Numbered from the stretch's first letter, positions 50,201 to 62,092 are shown. The stretch: 64,000 nucleotides of DNA from Chamaea fasciata (GCA_029207755.1 JARCOQ010000004.1:43618305-43682304); one strand, 5' to 3'. Program-made: numbers and translations. Notes: a model not told the origin generated them from the sequence alone.

Positions 50201-51355
50201 ACCCATTCTGAAGAAACATGGTTTTAGTAATCCACAGATCTGTATGCATTTAACACAGTAACTGTCTTAACCCATTTAATTTCAATGTCAAATTAAGCCT
50301 CATTTTAAAATGCTGCCTTCCAAACAATACATCCTGACTGTCAAAATGTTCTTGCTGTGAAGATCATTTCTTCTTTTAAACATTCATTGGGAAAACAGAT
50401 TTAAAGGAAAATAGATCAGTCCTTGAGAAGCTAAATCACTGTTTACATCCCAGGAGCTTTATTGTATATGGGGGTGATTGTAATCATGTCAGCACTTTTT
50501 TTAGACACAACAAAATAAATAAATATAATCTTAGTTGGATCATGCTCATAAGTCAATCAATCAATCAATTCAGCTCCTACACCTTCTCCTATAATTTTAA
50601 CAATATGATTTTAATCTATGACTCAGTGGTGAAATTAAGGCATACATTTAGTGACATCAAAAATGGGGGAGAATTATTTTGTCTAAAGTTTGGATTGTTA
50701 CAGTCCTGTCTTTTGCATCTATCCTGGTTTCTGCAAGAGACCATTTAAGCTTACGTTCTGAAGTCTGTCTAATCATTGCAATTAAAAGTTGGAATAAGTA
50801 ATGAGCAGTAAAAAAGTAAATAATATCCAGTCTGAAAGTAGAACAAATTATAAAGCTGTTGCTTGATTAAGGTGTTTATACTGAAAAGTATTAAAGGGAT
50901 CAGTCTAAAGCCTTGCATACTGCAGCACAGAATTGATATGCAGGATTTAGATACTCAAATTAATTCAGGTGAACCAAAGAAGTATATGGAAAAGGAATAC
51001 TGGACCCAACTAATGGCCACACTAGTCCACCAAGTTAATTTATATTCATGTACTTGTTGACCTCACTGCACACTCACAAAAGGACAGTTCTAATGCTAAT
51101 GTGTGCTTCCAAGGCTGTATCCATCTACTGAATCTAATCACAGCTGACTTCAGTGAGAAGGTAACAATGTACCCCCACGGTAATCGTTTTGCTCCAATGA
51201 AATGTTTCCTGAAGGACAGAGGTGGCTCTCTTAGGTCTCTATGTACATATATATGTGGTCTAAATTATGATCTTGGATGCAACAATGGATTACTGCCAGT
51301 GTGAGAAGTCTCAGAATACACATTTGAGAGGAGGACCTATTCCAGAGTATGCACA
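44201..51355. other. Long unique block with candidate regulatory DNA
   Basis: About 7 kb without a recognised transposon. Structure noted: a 20-bp tandem duplication at 44491-44528, a CpG-bearing patch with a CRE-like TGACGT at 45112-45123, a CTCF-like core at 45887-45898, and short AATC units at 50553-50568. No coding segment was recognised. Confidence 0.5.
45887..45898 (+). promoter_or_regulatory. CTCF-like core motif
   Basis: CCAGCAGGGTGC matches the core CTCF pattern CCASYAGRKGGC at 11 of 12 positions (T for G at the tenth). Single matches of this quality occur by chance, so binding is a guess. Confidence 0.25.
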
Positions 51356-51360
51356 CATAA

Positions 51361-51460
51361 TGCAAAATCAAACAAACCAACAAACAAACCACACACACAA
51401 AAGCAAACAAACCAACAAAAAACCAAAACAAACAAAATCCACAAAAATTCAAACAGCCAA
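51361..51460. repeat. (CAAA)n/(CAAAC)n simple repeat, left side
   Basis: An irregular CAAA, CAAAC and CCAA tract, 100 bp long, directly upstream of LTR C. A similar tract resumes beyond the LTR. Confidence 0.85.
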
Positions 51461-51469
51461 ACAAGACTG

Positions 51470-52283
51470 TGTTGGGGGTAAGGTTTGTTCCTTCTTTCTC
51501 TAAAGAATTTTTTCCCCGTAAGTTACCAAGGGGACCAAGTGTTGGATACTTGAGAGTACTTAACTGAAACAAAGAGGTGGACAAAGTTAGAAGAGAGAGA
51601 TAACGCAGGTAAAAGACAGAGCTTGAGGCAGCTTTGGGCTCTTCTTTTTTCGGCGTTCGGGGAGAGAGAGAACGGCTGTTGCTGGCTGGAAGAGTTTCAC
51701 TGTGGCCAAAGGGATCCAGTCCTGGGAAATCTACTATCACCGGTTCGGCCTGAATCCTGAGTTTTCTCTGCCACCCACGGGAGCTGGGCCAGGCCCTGCC
51801 TTGCCTTCGGCTTCTTTGACGCTGCTCCTCTTGCTACAGTGTGACCCTGCACCCCCTGTGCTGCCGGGACATCCTGCCCCTGCCTTCCAAGACACCCTGC
51901 CATCCCAGCTACCAGCCCGGGACTTTTCCATTGTTTCAGCTTGGTGCTCTGAGAATCCTGCAGGGACACCGAAACCAAACTGCCCTGGGTTTTGTGAAAC
52001 AAAGCCCTCAAGGTTCTTGGTACTGTTTTTGTTTGTTATTAATGCTGCAGTTGTTTGGTGGGGTTTTTTTTGTGTTTGCTTTGTAATACATACTAGTAAA
52101 GAACTGCTATTCCTATTTCCCAAATCTTTGCCTAAGAGCCTCTGATTGTAAATTTATAATTGAAAAAAGAAAAAAAGGGGTGTGTGTGTGGGGGGGGGGG
52201 GTTACACTCTCCATTCCAAAGGAAACTCCAGTTGTTTTTTTTTTTAATTACCTGGCAGATACCTGTCTTCCCAAACCAAGACA
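51470..52283 (+). mobile_element. Solo LTR, family C (related to family A)
   Basis: The last ~190 bp (from CTAGTAAAGAACTGCTAT to CAAACCAAGACA) align with the R-U5 end of family A, including the variant signal AGTAAA at 52095-52100 and the shared phrase AAATCTTTGCCT. The upstream U3-like part is GC-rich and unlike family A. The proposed start TGTTGGGGG is inferred from the TG rule; a TG two bases earlier is also possible. Flanking pentamers match poorly, so boundaries are approximate. Open frames of 128-169 codons on both strands lie mostly or wholly inside it and are not host genes. Confidence 0.7.
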
Positions 52284-52350
52284 GACAATCAAACAAACAA
52301 AATCACAAATCAAAACAAAACCAACCAACCAGAAAAACAATCACAAAAAA
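52284..52350. repeat. (CAAA)n simple repeat, right side
   Basis: CAAACAAACAAAATC-type units continue the same kind of tract as on the left of LTR C. Confidence 0.8.
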
Positions 52351-52945
52351 CCCAATCTGCCTAACAAGGAAAAATCCCTTAAACCAAACTCCAAGATACA
52401 CTGGACAGGACAGCCAACAATATATGGAGTGCTGTGAACAGGAGGAAAAAGAGGAGAACGAGGTGTAAGAAATATGTCTTTGATATGCAACTCCTATCTA
52501 CACACAGCAAAGCAAATTGAAGCAGTAACATAAAGTGCAATAATAAATGGTGCAAGGATACACTTAGTAACACAGCCTTTTCAAAAGCCGTGTCATAAAT
52601 GGGATCAGGCTGCTTCAATAGCAACCATCAGATGGATATGTGACATTGTGGAAAGATGTTTACTGAATTCCTAAGCAAATAAAGAACAGGAGTTGATTTC
52701 CGGAAGAACTTACAAAGCCTGTTTACAGGATTCAGATCCTCAGCAATCACAAACAGGATTTATCAAGCAAACAGAAAAACAAACAAAACCATTTAAGGAT
52801 AGGTTTATATAATCATAAGGCGAAGACAACACTGGAAGAGACAAATAAAAATCCTAGGTCCACTTCACAGCTAAAACCTAACAGAATGAAGAAATCTTTT
52901 AGGGTAGAGAAGAAATAATTTGCAGACAAAACTATAGATTCTGTT
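52351..52945. other. Unique AT-rich DNA
   Basis: Nothing recognised. Confidence 0.55.
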
Positions 52946-53165
52946 TGTCGGGGTCAGTTAGGGTTGATCCTCGTGCTGTGTCAGAGCAATGCTGACATGC
53001 TCTGGTGAGAAGAGACCAGAATCCACTGATTCAGAATCTGGACCTGTCCAGAGCAACCAGGCTAAACAAAAGTGGCACCCCTAAGCTCAGAAAGTAAGGA
53101 ACACCAGAGTGATGAGAGTTAAAAAATAAACCTTTCATCCTGATCTGCCTAGTATTGACTACGTT
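52946..53165 (+). mobile_element. Probable short LTR
   Basis: The segment begins TGTCGGGGTCAG and contains AATAAA (53125-53130) followed by CCTTTCATCCTGATCTGCC and AGTATTGACTACG, an R-U5-like layout reminiscent of gammaretrovirus-type avian LTRs. No TATA box or target duplication is clear. The 3' boundary is approximate. Confidence 0.4.
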
Positions 53166-54770
53166 CCCTCTTCATGTATGACAGCTTAGCAATAGAAAGA
53201 GAAACAAGCATACACAGGCCGCAAAATCTTTTGACTAATAAACAGTTTGGGTTGTTTTTTTTTTTAATCATGATGCTGTACTTAACAATCTTATGAGTCT
53301 GCAATAAAATTATGTAATTTTCAACAGCACAAAAATAATTAAGTTTTGGTATTCTTCATTCTTTTCAGTGATGAAAAATGCCTGGCTAGCACCTCTGCTT
53401 GAAAGGTTTGGGTCTTCAGGTCCAAGGTTTCCAATGACAAATCACAAGACAACTGAGTCCTTATTGCTCTGGTATGTACTCTTCTGAGAGCTTTCTTACT
53501 CCTAGAAAGCATCCTCAAGGTTCTGTCTAGATTATTCCCCCCTCTGTAATTCTCCTTCTTACAAAACAAGGTATGAAAAAATCAGGGATTAAATCAGTTA
53601 TTTTTTTTAAGTTGTGAGAAATAACCTCACTTTTTAGATCTCTTGTGAAGTAGTGAACTTTTTTTTACTCTTTACAGTCTTATTTTCTCTTATGTTTGTG
53701 CTCTTTTGGAATCGCAGTTACTGCCAAAGTGTATTCCAAACACATCAGAGTAAGATATTTCTGTGCAGCAAATCCAGCTTGCTTGGCTTATAGTAGTCCT
53801 CTAAATCTCTTTATTCCTCTCCCACATCAAGTTACCAAATTTTTTTTTCCCTTTTGTCAGCAGCTTGGCTCCTCACTCTGCAAATTTGGCTTCACTGCCT
53901 CCCATCAGCAATGCCTTGAAGTCCCTGAAAATATGTGTTAACATTCTGTAGTTCTCATAGTAATGCTCCCAGTCCTCTGGATTGCTGTGCTGCATTCAAC
54001 TTCATCTATTTAGTTCAAAACTGCTGAATATAATACATTCTGCACAGTCCAAAATGAGGTAAGTTCCAAAGGTGGCAGCCTTCAGATTATCTTCCATTTA
54101 CTGACTCATGTTTCTAGCAGATATAGGACAAGAACTGTATGAAATTCCCTTTGGGAGAATTCTTCCAATTGCCTTCTGCGTATCCAGAGAGTATGAGCTC
54201 TGACAGAGCTTTTAATTGTTCGACTCTTCCACCTGGGGTACTTTTAAAAATTACTTTTCATTCCTGATACAATGCAACCAAAAAACTGTTTCCTTTTTCT
54301 TGTTCACGTATTCAAAAAAGGTGTTAGAAGGAAAGGTCACAGAAGACAGCTATCAAGGGCACCCAGTTATCTCTTGCCCAGACTGAAAGTTGCAGAGATT
54401 TTATTGCTGACCACAGTGCTCTTGGTAGCAAACGCACATCTTGTCACTCCAGGAAGTTCCATAAAAGGAAAGGTAGAGATATCTGGGTATTCTTACACTG
54501 GAGAAGTCCATCTAAACACAGTTTTCAACTACCTTCAGGGGAATCTACAGAGGACAGAGCCAGTCTCTGGCTGCAGAAAAAACATTTCTGTGCATGCATG
54601 ACATTTCTCTGTCATGCACAGAAAAATAATCAGAGGCAGTGGTGTCAATCTGCAACAGCAGGAGTAAGTATCAAACATACTAAAAAATAAAGTGGGTTTT
54701 TCTTCTATGACAGAGAAGTGGAGAATAAACACCAAAACAGGTTGTTTGGAGAAAGTGTAAAGATAGACAA
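53166..54770. other. Unique AT-rich DNA with a strong hairpin
   Basis: No transposon recognised. A 109-codon plus-strand frame at 54272-54601 has a hydrophobic stretch (AEILLLTTVLLVANAH) but no family I recognise, and it runs into the hairpin at 54585. It is probably chance. Confidence 0.5.
54585..54624. repeat. 15-bp hairpin with 4-nt bulge
   Basis: Left arm 54585-54603 and right arm 54610-54624 pair over 15 bp (TTTCTGTGCA plus TGACA against TGTCATGCACAGAAA), with a TGCA bulge on the left and a 6-base loop TTTCTC. It is in unique DNA. Confidence 0.8.
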
Positions 54771-54774
54771 ACTC

Positions 54775-54845
54775 ATCAGGACACAATCCTGATCAATGTG
54801 GTCTATCCTTGAAGGAGGATTTTGGATCAGTAGATGTCTAGAGAC
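54775..54845 (+). mobile_element. CR1 LINE 3' fragment, decayed
   Basis: GGACACAATCCTGATCAATG matches the corresponding phrase in the CR1 copy at 38791. The following AGGATTTTGGATCAGTAGAT is a diverged form of the usual CR1 tail region. Confidence 0.55.
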
Positions 54846-54929
54846 AATTTTTAGCTGAAGTTATACTGTAATAATCTAATAATTATACTTTTTCCAGACC
54901 CAAGATCTTCTATGATGAGATCATTATGT

Positions 54930-55010
54930 AGGTATAGAGGTGTTAGAAGGGACCTCAAAAGTCATCTAAGTCTCTTCTTCCACTGAATTCCAGGACCTGT
55001 TATAAGTTTT
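54930..55010 (-). mobile_element. CR1-like fragment, minus strand
   Basis: GTTAGAAGGGACCTCAAAAG followed by TCATCTAAGTC is the reverse complement of the CR1 3' end pattern. It lies tail-to-tail with the preceding plus-strand fragment. Confidence 0.5.
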
Positions 55011-55555
55011 CATTTTTGATATTTGTCAGATCTATCCCTAAATGTAAAAGGGGGAAACACATCTCCATATACATGTTGTTCTCCATACATAGATTTACAC
55101 AACCATTCCGGCTACCGCCTTCCACTGGTTTTGTGGTTAACTTTTTTTTCTGAAATATGGTCCCATTTTTGCAATCTATCATTGTATTTTCTCACTAGAA
55201 AGGCAGAATCAGAATTCTGAGGAAGGAAACTCTCTTTGTGCAATCACAGACACAGGTCTACACAGGAATGTACAGAAAGGTATTAATAAGAATAAAAATC
55301 CTAAATCTACGATCTATTCCTTTTACAGATCAAAAAATCCCACTGAATATTGACCAAAATTCTCATTTAGAAACTCTCCATTGCCCTTTTTACTGTATTT
55401 TCTGCAGGCACCCTCACTTTAAAGGTATTTTCTTGGGATCCTTTTCGACATAGCTGTGAGGACTCTTGACGCAAACATACAACAGAGGATTCATCATTTT
55501 CCCACCAAGGTAGGCCACTTTTAGCACTTAAGTCTACACACATAAATCCATGGAT
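55011..55555. other. Unique AT-rich DNA
   Basis: Nothing recognised. Confidence 0.55.
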
Positions 55556-55559
55556 CTCA

Positions 55560-55880
55560 GAGTCCTAAGGGAATTGCTGATGTAGTTGTGAAGCCACTCT
55601 CCATGACATTTAAAAAGTCATGGCAGTCAGGCAAAGTCCAAGCTGACTGGAAAAGGGAAATATTTCATCCATTGTTAAAAATTATAGAAAAGAGGACCTG
55701 GGAATTACTGACCCATCAATGTCACCTCTTGTGTCTGGGAAGATCGTGGAACATATCCTCTTATGGATGACAAAGACATGGGAGGTAATTCAAGAAAGTT
55801 AGCAGGGTTTCATGAGGTTGCTTAAATTCAAAAACAAGTACCACAAGAAAAAAAAAAATCTAAGGTATGTCAGATTATTT
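55560..55880 (+). mobile_element. CR1 LINE ORF2 fragment (start of reverse transcriptase)
   Basis: Phrases AAGCCACTCTCCATGACATT, AAGTCATGGCAGTCAGGC, GCTGACTGGAAAAGGG and GTGTCTGGGAAGATCGTGGA follow the order of the CR1 pol region just before and at the first reverse transcriptase block. The frame is broken and the fragment is isolated from the 3' end. Confidence 0.8.
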
Positions 55881-58425
55881 TTGGAGGTAATTTCATCATT
55901 TAATCGGTACACAATAACATGGTCTCATCCTGAACAGACTGCTTTATTTCTTAGTGGACATAGCAACCTTCTCCATCAAGCATTTGACATTAGTGGGTAT
56001 GGTGCAGTGATATGGAATATCTGAGTGCCTTGCTCTACTAAAGATGCAATGTTAAAGAAGGGAAAAGCATCTGCTAAATTTATAATACAGATTTGAGCAA
56101 TGTGAATGAAAAATATGCCCCTTCTTCAAATTCTGTTGTCCAAACACTAAAAAAAAAAAATTCAAATGATAAATTGCTTCAAGAATTCAAACAGAATTGC
56201 CACAATGTCAGGTGCACTTCTCACCCCAAGGAATTTTCGTTTTGAGCCTCAAAAAATAACTGTACTTTAGAGATTCAGAAAGGATCTGGTAAAAATGAGT
56301 CTACCTTTTTTGATAGCAGAGTCCTTGCAGAAGCCAGATATAGTTGAGTTCCCTGATCAGGAAGAAAAGAGAGTTTAGGGGTATGATTCACAGCTAGGAA
56401 TTTGATATCCAGATTTTTTCTTGTGTGGTTAACATCCAACACATCCAAGTAATCTTAAAATGACCTTGAAATATCTACAAACCAGGACTCTTTCTGTTGA
56501 TGCATGCTGCTGTGCAGTGTGTTGCGACAAATCCTGAGTGGGACACAGAGATCACAGAACTGTCACTGGTGCCACAACCTTGTTCCTTTCTATCTGTGAA
56601 ACAAAAGGATTCAGTAAACACCCAGATTCCCCAGCACAACCATGTAAACCATAGAAGAGCTGTATTCCCAGAAAATATCTAAAATTCATCCACTTCACTG
56701 AGAGCTGGAAGTTGTGCAGTGCCTGACAGCTGGGACTCTTGAGTCTGAGACTGGTGTTAGCTCTGCCAATGTGCTCTGAGTAGGGAAACACCATCCCCAC
56801 CCTCAGCCCTTTTTGCCTGGACAGAAATTACTTACCTCATCTCTTAATTATTTGGGATAAATTTGCAAGGGGAATTCCTGGATGTGCCGTTTCAAGGTCA
56901 GTGTGCCAGCCCACGTAGCTCTGGAAAACGCAGAAGAAAGAGTTTTTACTCAGCTACTCCAAGGAAATGATACGTCATCTGAAGAAAGCATCTTATATAT
57001 TTTCAGCTATATGGGCAGCCTAGGGCATTTCATTTATTGCCTATTTTTTCCCATCCCATTTATTTTTTTATTTGTTTGTTCATACGTACACATATATACA
57101 TGTAGAGAGAATTCTTTTATTCCAACATGTACTTCTGTCAATAGGGCTAGTCAAACATTTACAAGGACAAATTATTTTTTGCTAAACTGAATTCCGTGGG
57201 ATTAATGTACTGATATTACTATATTTACATTTTATAAATTGGTCAAAAAGTGTGAGCAGGGAGGCAACTATTACTATGTAAGCTCTTATTCCACATTCAA
57301 GTAACTTTGACTTAAAAGAAACCAAACCCTGGAAGCTTTTTTATTGTAATCTCATTTTTCATCCTCATTCTCTCAGTCCCATTTTTGTCAAGGCAGAACA
57401 AATGGCTAATGTAAGGAGTAACCAAGGCAAAGTACTAAACTATAGGTCTTCTCAGCTTATCTCCATAAAGATTCTGTGCTCCCTGGAAGTCTCATCATTT
57501 CCAGCTGACAAAATTCATCATATAATAGATGTGTGGGTCTGGCTTTTGATTATTTACATACCAGCTGTGTATCAGCTCCTAAAAAGTGCCCTATATTTTC
57601 ACTGTATGTTCTAAATTTTCAACTGAATGTTGGGTACATCAGCAAATACTCTACATTACTGAAGAAACAGATAAAGAACATACGCTGAATACATTCTACT
57701 GACTAGGTCTTTTGGACATATAAAACTGGATTCAATATTTCTGACGGAAAAAGTCTTAAGCCTCCCTCTAATTTTAGATCAGTATGGATTCTGTTCCTGT
57801 CTTTATGGAGATTGAAACCACCAAACACCCGGAGCTCCTGGAGAAAAGCATATAAAAAGGTTATCAAGTTGATAGGATGAGGTCCTGCTAGAACACACAA
57901 TCTTCTTTTAAAAATACTCTTCTCTTTTAGTCTTTTCTCTCAAATTTTTTATCACTGCTTGACATAATAAACAGATTAAAAAATGCCTTACAAGGTCACA
58001 CCTATTATCCATAATGCAGAGTAAGCCTTTGCCAAGAATGGTTAACAGGTACCACCTAAGGAGAAATATATGAAACAGAATTATTACAAAACTATACTCC
58101 TCCAAAACCCCTTCCAGTCTCCACGATTTTAACTGCAGGACCTCCTGAGCCAAATGTCTCATCTCTGTGTTTAACCAAGCACACTCAATTTTTCCCAATT
58201 CACTGTTCAATTGCTTTGAATATCTTCAGGCAATCTTTGTAATCTTCAGGCATTCATGTACTGTGTGGAAAGAGCTTTACACATTTACTGAAAAACAATT
58301 TCCTCTTTATTTTGAAAATACTGTCTTACTATTTCATTTGATGATCCCTTCATACAGTGTGAAGAAATAGTAATTCCTCATTCTCTTTTTCCACGCCCCT
58401 CATGAATGAATAGTATTATTCATTA
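55881..58425. other. Unique AT-rich DNA
   Basis: No recognised element or gene over about 2.5 kb. Confidence 0.55.
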
Positions 58426-58428
58426 TGA

Positions 58429-58482
58429 ATAATATTAATATCAATATCAATATTAATATCAATATTATGAATATTAATATTC
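58429..58482. repeat. AATATC/AATATT tandem AT repeat
   Basis: Imperfect 6-mer units AATATC and AATATT. The Asn/Ile-rich frame across it is an artefact. Confidence 0.9.
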
Positions 58483-59183
58483 ATTTGTATCATTATTGTA
58501 TTCATTGCAATTATTATTGTAATCTCCTCCACTGTCACTTATTGCCTGGGAAGAGACTATTTTTAAACTCAGGAGTTAACAGTTCTCATGGGCAAACCAT
58601 TTCATGTCTTTCCTGATGTCACAAATATTTACTAAGTAGCACTCGAAATCCATGACAGACACTTCCTCTTATTTTGGTCTATTTCACTAGAACCTATCCC
58701 ACCTGCCACACTCTTCACAAATAGTATAAATTAATTGGAAACATTTAAAAATTTAAAAATTTAAAAATTTTTAAAACACCTTTTTATTTTGCACTTGCAA
58801 ACAAAGCACCTAGTGGACTGTAAAAGAGAAGTGGCCCATCAGATTTTACCTGGTCAATCTTTCTCTTAGACTGAGTCATCACCATCATTTGAGGCTACAG
58901 AGCTGACTTTAAGGCATAGATTTCATCCTAGACTTTCTATAGAATAATTAACGTAATAAAGGCAACCAAATTATTTTCAAGGACATTTTGCATTTGTCTG
59001 TCCCATAGGTAAATGAAAATCACTTGCGTCTATTATTGATTAAGAAATAGTTGATCATTATATACTAATGATTTTATTCATGTCACTGTTGAATCAGAAT
59101 AACTGTACAAAGGCCCATAAGGGACACCTATGATAAAAAATCTGAGAGCATAACATATTAACATACACAGGAAAAAACGTGGG
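58483..59183. other. Unique AT-rich DNA
   Basis: Contains a small TTTAAAAA tandem repeat near 58745-58775 and nothing else recognised. Confidence 0.55.
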
Positions 59184-59456
59184 TGTTTGTCTTGGGGTGA
59201 CATTGTGAGGTTTGTATCCCCAGTCGTCTGGGACCAGGGGGAAGGGAGAGGCACGTGGTTTGTTTTCAGAAACTTTCCTCCTCCGGCTGGCCTTGAGAGT
59301 CGGGATTCAGCAACACACAGAGAGGGATGGAGAGATCTTCTTTTTTTTCCTTCATGGTTTGTTTTTTTTTTTCTCTCAGTAGTTAATTAGTTAGTGAGTG
59401 AGTGAGTGAGTAGCTAGCAGAGGGGAGAAGCTTCATTTTTTTTTCCTTCTCCTCCT

Positions 59457-59520
59457 GTTTTTTTTTTTTTGTTTTTTTGTTTTTTTGGTTGTTTTTTTTT
59501 TTTTTTTTTTTTTTTTTTTT
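59457..59520. repeat. T-rich tract with a 29-T run
   Basis: Homopolymer T with few G interruptions inside LTR D, the last 29 bases being pure T. Read-length or assembly errors are likely here. Confidence 0.95.
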
Positions 59521-59761
59521 CCCCTTCCCTTGGAACTGTTGCAATCTCTCTGGACTGAGGATACGAGGGAGCACCGTGGGGGCTCACGCCTGGAACCCAC
59601 CAAGATCCATCCTGCGCAGCAACGTTTCCCAGTGCCAGAGGGACTGAGACAGAGCAACCACCTCCAGGAAGGACTTATTTTCTAAATCTGTCTCCTCTCC
59701 AGAGTGGCACAAAGATTTTGTCATCAGGTATTGTCCAATTTATTGTGCTGGGGAGTGCTTT

Positions 59762-59780
59762 CCCTGTTTAATAAACAGGG
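59762..59780. terminator. Polyadenylation signal inside a 19-bp palindrome
   Basis: CCCTGTTTA and TAAACAGGG are exact inverted arms around a single central A, and the AATAAA signal of LTR D is within this palindrome. A poly(A)-signal hairpin is known in some retroviral LTRs such as HIV-1. Confidence 0.7.
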
Positions 59781-59890
59781 TTCTTTCCACTTCTCTCTGA
59801 GAAGTTGGGGGGTTTTTTTCCGAACCGGTTGGGGGAGTGGAGGGAGGGCCCCTTTTCCTCCCAAAATTTGCCTTAAACCTTTAATCATGT

Positions 59891-61298
59891 TTAAACATGA
59901 GCCTTTAAAATTAATTCTATAAGCAGACAGACCAGGGTAAAATAAATCACTATTGGTTTAATTTTTATTAAATTATTCTAGGCAGCATGAATCAAAAACT
60001 TGATATTTATATTTGATTTTCTTTTCAAAAGGCATGAATAGCACTGTCTAGACTGACTATACTTTGATTCATAGTTGCTATAGCAACTGTGTAATTTATT
60101 AATCTTTGTATGTGAAATATTTCAAAAGGACAGATTACCTTTCTGCTAAAAATGTAGTGAGTTTTAAATATTTCCCTGTGATGAAGTTGACTGCTTACAA
60201 AAAAGCAAATGTAGTCAGAACAAATTAGAACTCCTGAAATGTCTAGTAGGTGCCCCAGAACTGAAAGCCAATCTGAAGCTAAAAATAAATAAATAGAAGA
60301 CATTTATGAAATTCTATATTATCTTTTAAATGGCTAAGTATCTTGACTTTATGGGGATGTTTTTCCTAGAAATCTTTCTGTTCCACTCTCATAGGTAACA
60401 CAAACTTGTACAAAGCAATGGGGGGCAAGAATGACTCAAGAAAAAACACATAGCTTTGCAATATTAATAGAAGAGACCACAATCCTGTGCACCGAAGAGG
60501 AAAAAGTCTCTATACATGAGGTTGTACCACTGAAATGCTTCCATTTTCTATGAAGGAGAATAGGCTTTCTTAAATAAGGACAGTAGACTTCCAGAGTCAA
60601 ATCTGGAAGACATTTTTGCAGTATCCTATGAGGTCACTGTTTAAATCTGCCTGTATATTTTGTCTCTAGACATTGTCTTTCCTTTAACTGACATTCAAAG
60701 TTCTATAGAGAGCCCAGTGTCCCAGTGCTTTAATATAAGAAAGACTACATCAGCAGGAGACCTTCAAGGACATTAGTACAGTTTGAGACATTTGCACTGA
60801 AAGGCAGGAGGGTGGGGAAATTTTCAAAAGCATATATTTTGGTACAGAAATAATTTTTTTCTATACAATTCATTGAGAAATAAAGAAAAACATTTCCCTA
60901 TTAAGGCCTTGTCAGGAATCACACAAAAATAAATAGAAAAAAATAAAATTAAATAATCAGGCCACCTTTGCATATAGCTTTGGAGACATGGTAAGTTAAC
61001 ATTTGTTAGGAATATTAGTAGGTTTCCTTTACTAGGAAAAGTTTTGTCAGTGAATCAAAAAGAAAGCTGATAGAGTATCCAAGTCAAATTTGACGATGAT
61101 TATAAAGTTGGTTACTACTCAGTAACTTATGTAATTAAAACCACTCAATCTAGGATTTTTTCTACTGGGACTTATTATGGTCCAATGTGCAAAATGAGGG
61201 TTTACGAAGGCTTTTCTGAAAGATGTAGGCAAATGTCAACTGCAATACCGAAGTTCTACTGAATCTTTTAACTCTGCCCAGAGGATATAATGCTGCAG
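59891..61298. other. Unique AT-rich DNA
   Basis: Nothing recognised. Confidence 0.55.
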
Positions 61299-61838
61299 TG
61301 TCCTGGGTTGTAGTATAGGATGTGCACAAAGTATTCTATCACCATCTTCATGTACTGTTAAATCCAGGTGGGGCAGTGTTTTCCCAGACCCCCTCCCTCT
61401 GGGCCATTATCTTCTGTTAATGGCCCATCAAATGCCTTGCCCATGACTCATAGATAACTCCCTCCAGGAGCTATCTCTGTTTAATGGGCCATCAAGGACC
61501 CCCTGCATGACTCATCATCCCATTGTGAAATGCTCCGCCCAGGGGGAGGAACCAAGCATTCTCACCTGAATATAATCTGGGGTTTGGGACAGTACGGGGG
61601 GCCCTCACCCACTGGATTCCTAGAGGACCAGAGCTACCAGACCTTTCTACAGGATCACTGCTTCAGGAAGACCACCTCATCGGGACTGCTTCCATCACTC
61701 TGCTCAAGTTGTATTCTGACTGTGTCAGTGGTCTTTTGTATTATTGCATCTATTTTATTTTACTTTCTTTCCTTTCTTCCTACTAAATTGTATCTCTGAC
61801 TTGGTTCCTCTCATTGGTTTTGCTTTCAAACCACTACA
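61299..61838 (+). mobile_element. LTR family B, plus-strand copy
   Basis: A 540-bp LTR beginning TGTCCTGGG and ending CCACTACA, aligning with the minus-strand copy at 26732-27250. Its U3 holds two related ~65-bp units, each with an AATGG(G/C)CCATCAA core and each ending in a perfect AP-1 site TGACTCA (61444-61450 and 61508-61514). A GC box (CCGCCC) and TATAAT follow. No internal region and no clear target duplication were found. Confidence 0.78.
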
Positions 61839-61864
61839 CCATTTCATGATTAAAAAGGCAAATG

Positions 61865-62092
61865 TGTGTGGTGATCCAACCCAGAGGGTACCCAGAGGGT
61901 GCTGAGGCACTGGAACCAGTTGCCCATAGAAATTGTTGATGCTCCACTCCTGGAGTTGTTCAAGACCAGGTTGGATGGGAGACCAGGTCTCGTGGGAGGT
62001 CTCCCTGCCCATGTCATAGGGCTTGGAACCACATGCTCTTTAAGGTCCTTTCCACCCCAACCTGTTTTGATTCAATGACTCTACGATCTTGT
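61865..62092 (+). mobile_element. CR1 LINE 3' end
   Basis: CR1 landmarks GCACTGGAACCAGTTGCCCA, ACCAGGTTGGATGGGAGACC, CTCTTTAAGGTCCTTTCC and CAACCTGTTTTGATTCAATG. It begins within 30 bp of the end of the family B LTR. Confidence 0.85.

Larger units (their letters stand above)
59184..59890 (+). mobile_element. Solo LTR, family D
   Basis: An LTR-like layout beginning TGTTTGTCTTGGGGTGACAT, a form I recognise from avian ERVL-type LTRs. AATAAA is at 59770-59775, followed by a U5 ending with CCAAAATTTGCCTTAAACC. The interior carries a (GTGA)n patch (59392-59412), T-rich tracts and a GC-rich leader-like part (59540-59660). The usual terminal CA is altered, so the 3' boundary is approximate and no target duplication was confirmed. 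Confidence 0.65.

Noticed and set aside
51231..52145. Open frames of 128-169 codons on both strands
   Set aside because: They lie mostly inside LTR C and its flanking simple repeat; GC-rich LTR sequence explains the lack of stops.
59383..59657. Lys-rich frames of 63-74 codons
   Set aside because: They translate the T tract within LTR D.
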